NCBI GenBank assembly: GCA_028291515.1
Contig: JAQGHU010000022.1
Location: forward strand, 186,001 to 250,000
DNA from: Schlesneria sp.
GTDB taxonomy: Bacteria > Planctomycetota > Planctomycetia > Planctomycetales > Planctomycetaceae
DNA: 64,000 nucleotides
Direction of reading: 5' to 3'
Positions 62,163 to 64,000 of the stretch are shown here, one piece after another. Positions within the stretch are counted from its first letter, which is position 1. Each line of letters starts with the position of its first letter. The notes beneath the pieces are model-generated. The model saw only the letters and a list, made by a program, of their open reading frames with translations, was not told where the DNA came from and did no database searches. A program made the position numbers and the translations under genes.

Positions 62163-63515
62163 TTGACGAATAACTCGCCTGGAAAATGTGTCGTGTTGGT
62201 GCCCGTCGGTGGTTCGATCGAACCGGGATGCGAGGCGGGGTTGCGAACTCTGGAACAGCGTGGCTACGAAGTCCGCCGAGTGCGAGGCTTTTCGCAGATC
62301 GATGTCGGCCGGAACCAACTGGCGACGGATGCCTTGCGCGAAGGCTTTGACGAGCTCTTCTGGATCGATTCGGATGTCGTGTTTGATCCAAATGATGTCG
62401 AGCGTTTGCGTCGTCATCAGTTGCCGTTTGTCTGTGGCATCTATGCCAAAAAGAGCCGTCGCGAATTTGCCTGCAGTTTCCTGCCAGGTACCGACAAGGT
62501 TACGTTTGGCACCGCTGGCGGATTGACCGAAATTCTGTATGCAGGTTTTGGCTTTGTCTACTCGCATCGCAGCCTCTACGAAGGCATCGAAAAACATTGT
62601 CAATTGCCGGAGTGCAATGCGCAATTTGGATCGGTGATGCTCCCCTATTTCATGCCCTTCCCGGTTCCGCACAAGAGCGGTCAGTGGTATCTGGGCGAGG
62701 ACTACGCCTTCTGCGAGCGGGCTCGGCAGAGCGGGTTCAAAATCATGCTCGATACACAGGTCCGGCTCTGGCATGTCGGCAATTACTCGTTCGGGTGGGA
62801 AGATGCCGGCAGCGACAAAGAACGCTTTGGGAACTACACCTTCCTGATGCCTGACGCCAAAGCAACGCCGGCAAACGAATCGATTCAACACGACGAATCG
62901 GCACTCAATGCCGCAAAACTGGCGCTTTCAGGTCGCCATCGCTGGCCCGACCGACGACCGGAGATCACGGTTCCTGCCGAGGACGGCTGGCTCTATCCCG
63001 CTGTCCGAAAAATGTTGCGTGATCAAATCACTCCGCAAACGCGTGTGATCGTCGAATTAGGATCCTGGACGGGGCTGTCGACTCGTTTTCTGGCGGATTG
63101 CGCGCCTCAGGCAACAGTCATTGCGATCGATCATTGGAAAGGTAGCCCCGAACACGCCGCCAATCCGGATCTCGCCCCGCGATTGGAGCGACTATATGAG
63201 GAATTCCTTTCTGCGTGCTGGGCCTATCGTGGTCGCATCATTCCAGTGCGTGCCACAACCGATGCGGGATTATGCGAGGTGAGCGATAGCGGAATCATGC
63301 CTGACCTGATCTACCTGGACGCCGATCATTCTTACGACAGTGTTCTGTCCGATATCGCCCTGGCCAACCACCTGTTCCCCAAGACTCCGATCGTTGGCGA
63401 CGACTGGGATTGGGAAACTGTTCGCCGCGCCGTCACAGAATCTTCTCGGGAACTCAACCGCGAAATGCATACGGCCGGGACAGGATGGCGCCTCGCGCCG
63501 GGCCCTAAGAGCTAA
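62163..63515 (+). CDS. Glycosyltransferase-like domain fused to a class I SAM methyltransferase
   Basis: 450 residues from a TTG at 62163, the first start after an in-frame TGA; no good ribosome site. Residues ~8-240 are GT-A-like: KCVVLVPVGGSIEPGCEAGLRTLEQRGYEVRRV, DELFWIDSDVVFDPNDVERLRRHQLPFVCGIYAKK (DSD at the metal position) and QWYLGEDYAFCERARQSGFKIMLDTQVRLWHVG. Residues ~280-440 are a Methyltransf_24-type domain: VIVELGSWTGLSTRFLADCAPQATVIAIDHWKG, then MPDLIYLDADHSYDSVLSDI. A paralogue of the N-terminal half lies broken at 60729-61170. Substrate unknown. Confidence 0.82.
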   Translation: MTNNSPGKCVVLVPVGGSIEPGCEAGLRTLEQRGYEVRRVRGFSQIDVGRNQLATDALREGFDELFWIDSDVVFDPNDVERLRRHQLPFVCGIYAKKSRREFACSFLPGTDKVTFGTAGGLTEILYAGFGFVYSHRSLYEGIEKHCQLPECNAQFGSVMLPYFMPFPVPHKSGQWYLGEDYAFCERARQSGFKIMLDTQVRLWHVGNYSFGWEDAGSDKERFGNYTFLMPDAKATPANESIQHDESALNAAKLALSGRHRWPDRRPEITVPAEDGWLYPAVRKMLRDQITPQTRVIVELGSWTGLSTRFLADCAPQATVIAIDHWKGSPEHAANPDLAPRLERLYEEFLSACWAYRGRIIPVRATTDAGLCEVSDSGIMPDLIYLDADHSYDSVLSDIALANHLFPKTPIVGDDWDWETVRRAVTESSRELNREMHTAGTGWRLAPGPKS

Positions 63516-63829
63516 GTCCGACACAACCTGCGCTGACGCTGTTGGGACTGATTCCTCTCGTAGCCAAGGCCTTGGGCGAACGTCATTTGAGGTTATTCGC
63601 ACATCGACTTCGCCGAATCCCTTGGCGAGATTGGCGACGTAGAATCCGGCTGGTGCCACAACTCCGCGGCTGTGTTTGCGTGGCAGGGTTTTCAACGCGA
63701 AGTCGCAAAGGCGCGAAGACGCAAAGAAGAGAGCAGACGTCTGCTGCATGACACAACCTCTGTCCGTGTGGCGCGTCCCGGAGTCTTCGAATTGCGTGGT
63801 GAGGAAAGCGAAGACCACGCCATTCCTAA
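63516..63829. other. Intergenic mosaic of short repeats
   Basis: No supported gene. It holds a CCAAGGCCTTGG palindrome (63564-63575), a tandem pair of CGCGAAGnCGCAAAG units (63696-63727), three occurrences of GACACAACCT (63520, 63751, 63863) and most of an inverted-repeat element (63767-63852). Confidence 0.55.
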
Positions 63830-63852
63830 AAGCGTCAGGGACGTGCCACACA
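63767..63852. repeat. Inverted-repeat element flanked by 12-bp direct repeats
   Basis: Arms 63767-63787 (GTGTGGCGCGTCCC...) and 63829-63852 (...GGGACGTGCCACAC) pair imperfectly over about 22 bp. Direct repeats TGACACAACCTC lie at 63750-63761 and 63862-63873, as expected after insertion of a small mobile element or after slippage. The right arm resembles AGGGACGTGCCTCAC at ~26893. Confidence 0.6.
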
Positions 63853-64000
63853 CTGGGCTGCTGACACAACCTCCCGGCTGCAATGGAACGAGGACTTCGT
63901 TGATGTCGACGACTACGAATCGGATCCAAGTGTCACAGTATCACTGTTGTCGCGTGAACTGGATGGAATTCCAGAAGCGGTCTCGTTCTACGGTCGGTTC
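63830..64000 (+). pseudogene. Coding fragment running off the right edge
   Basis: From a TAA at 63827 the frame is open to the end and from ~63878 looks like real protein: LQWNEDFVDVDDYESDPSV then TVSLLSRELDGIPEAVSFYGRF. There is no ATG, GTG or TTG before the coding-like part; the first start is an internal TTG at ~63953. Either the 5' end was lost to the adjacent repeat insertion or the gene starts further on. Family not recognised. Confidence 0.4.

Overview
The window looks like a chromosomal segment of a Planctomycetes bacterium. The evidence is two DUF1559 prepilin-like proteins, a CRTAC1/UnbV FG-GAP lipoprotein, a sulfatase of the CTAGR type beside a formylglycine-generating enzyme, an exosortase/PEP-CTERM exopolysaccharide locus, many lipoproteins and few classical operonic housekeeping genes. 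The genus cannot be fixed from the sequence alone. I recognised no rRNA, tRNA, CRISPR array or complete insertion sequence.

Layout. 1-1.4 kb: end fragment of an unknown gene, then a TetR repressor divergent from a small tautomerase, with twin palindromic operators between them. 1.6-9.8 kb: a DUF1559 gene and small lipoprotein on the plus strand, facing a minus-strand unit (DUF1559, lipoprotein, FG-GAP/UnbV lipoprotein, TPR protein, GYF-domain membrane protein). Two roughly 80-bp direct repeats bound that unit. 9.8-13.4 kb: an unknown membrane protein, then a LysR regulator divergent from a HisC/CobD-like aminotransferase. 13.6-22.3 kb: a plus-strand run of exported proteins, namely SnoaL-like, glycine-rich/TPR, FGE, sulfatase, HAD phosphatase and OprB porin. 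It reads as a sulfated-carbohydrate uptake and desulfation set. 22.4-24.5 kb: a palindromic repeat, an M20 deacylase and a small membrane protein.

24.6-57.7 kb: an exopolysaccharide/exosortase region. A Wza-like export lipoprotein and two small secreted proteins lie on the plus strand. On the minus strand, in transcription order from 57.7 kb down, are: a NusG-like antiterminator, a LuxR-type protein, an FHA-LuxR protein, a UDP-sugar pyrophosphorylase, a WbaP-like initiating sugar transferase, a Wzx flippase, several GT2 glycosyltransferases, a Wzy/ligase-like protein, two hexapeptide acetyltransferases, the PssD/PssE pair, Ugd, RfbA, RfbB, an acyltransferase-3, the exosortase, a Wzc-like co-polymerase/kinase, EpsI, a 1430-residue TPR protein, a small secreted protein and a PEP-CTERM protein. 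Together they could make, polymerise and export a sugar polymer and anchor PEP-CTERM proteins to it.

57.7-64 kb: a gene-poor, rearranged region. It holds a surface protein with a degenerate LEPR-like N-terminus, a methyltransferase fragment and a broken sulfotransferase/glycosyltransferase-like gene joined tail to tail, an intact glycosyltransferase-like/methyltransferase fusion, a palindromic element flanked by direct repeats, and a coding fragment running off the end.
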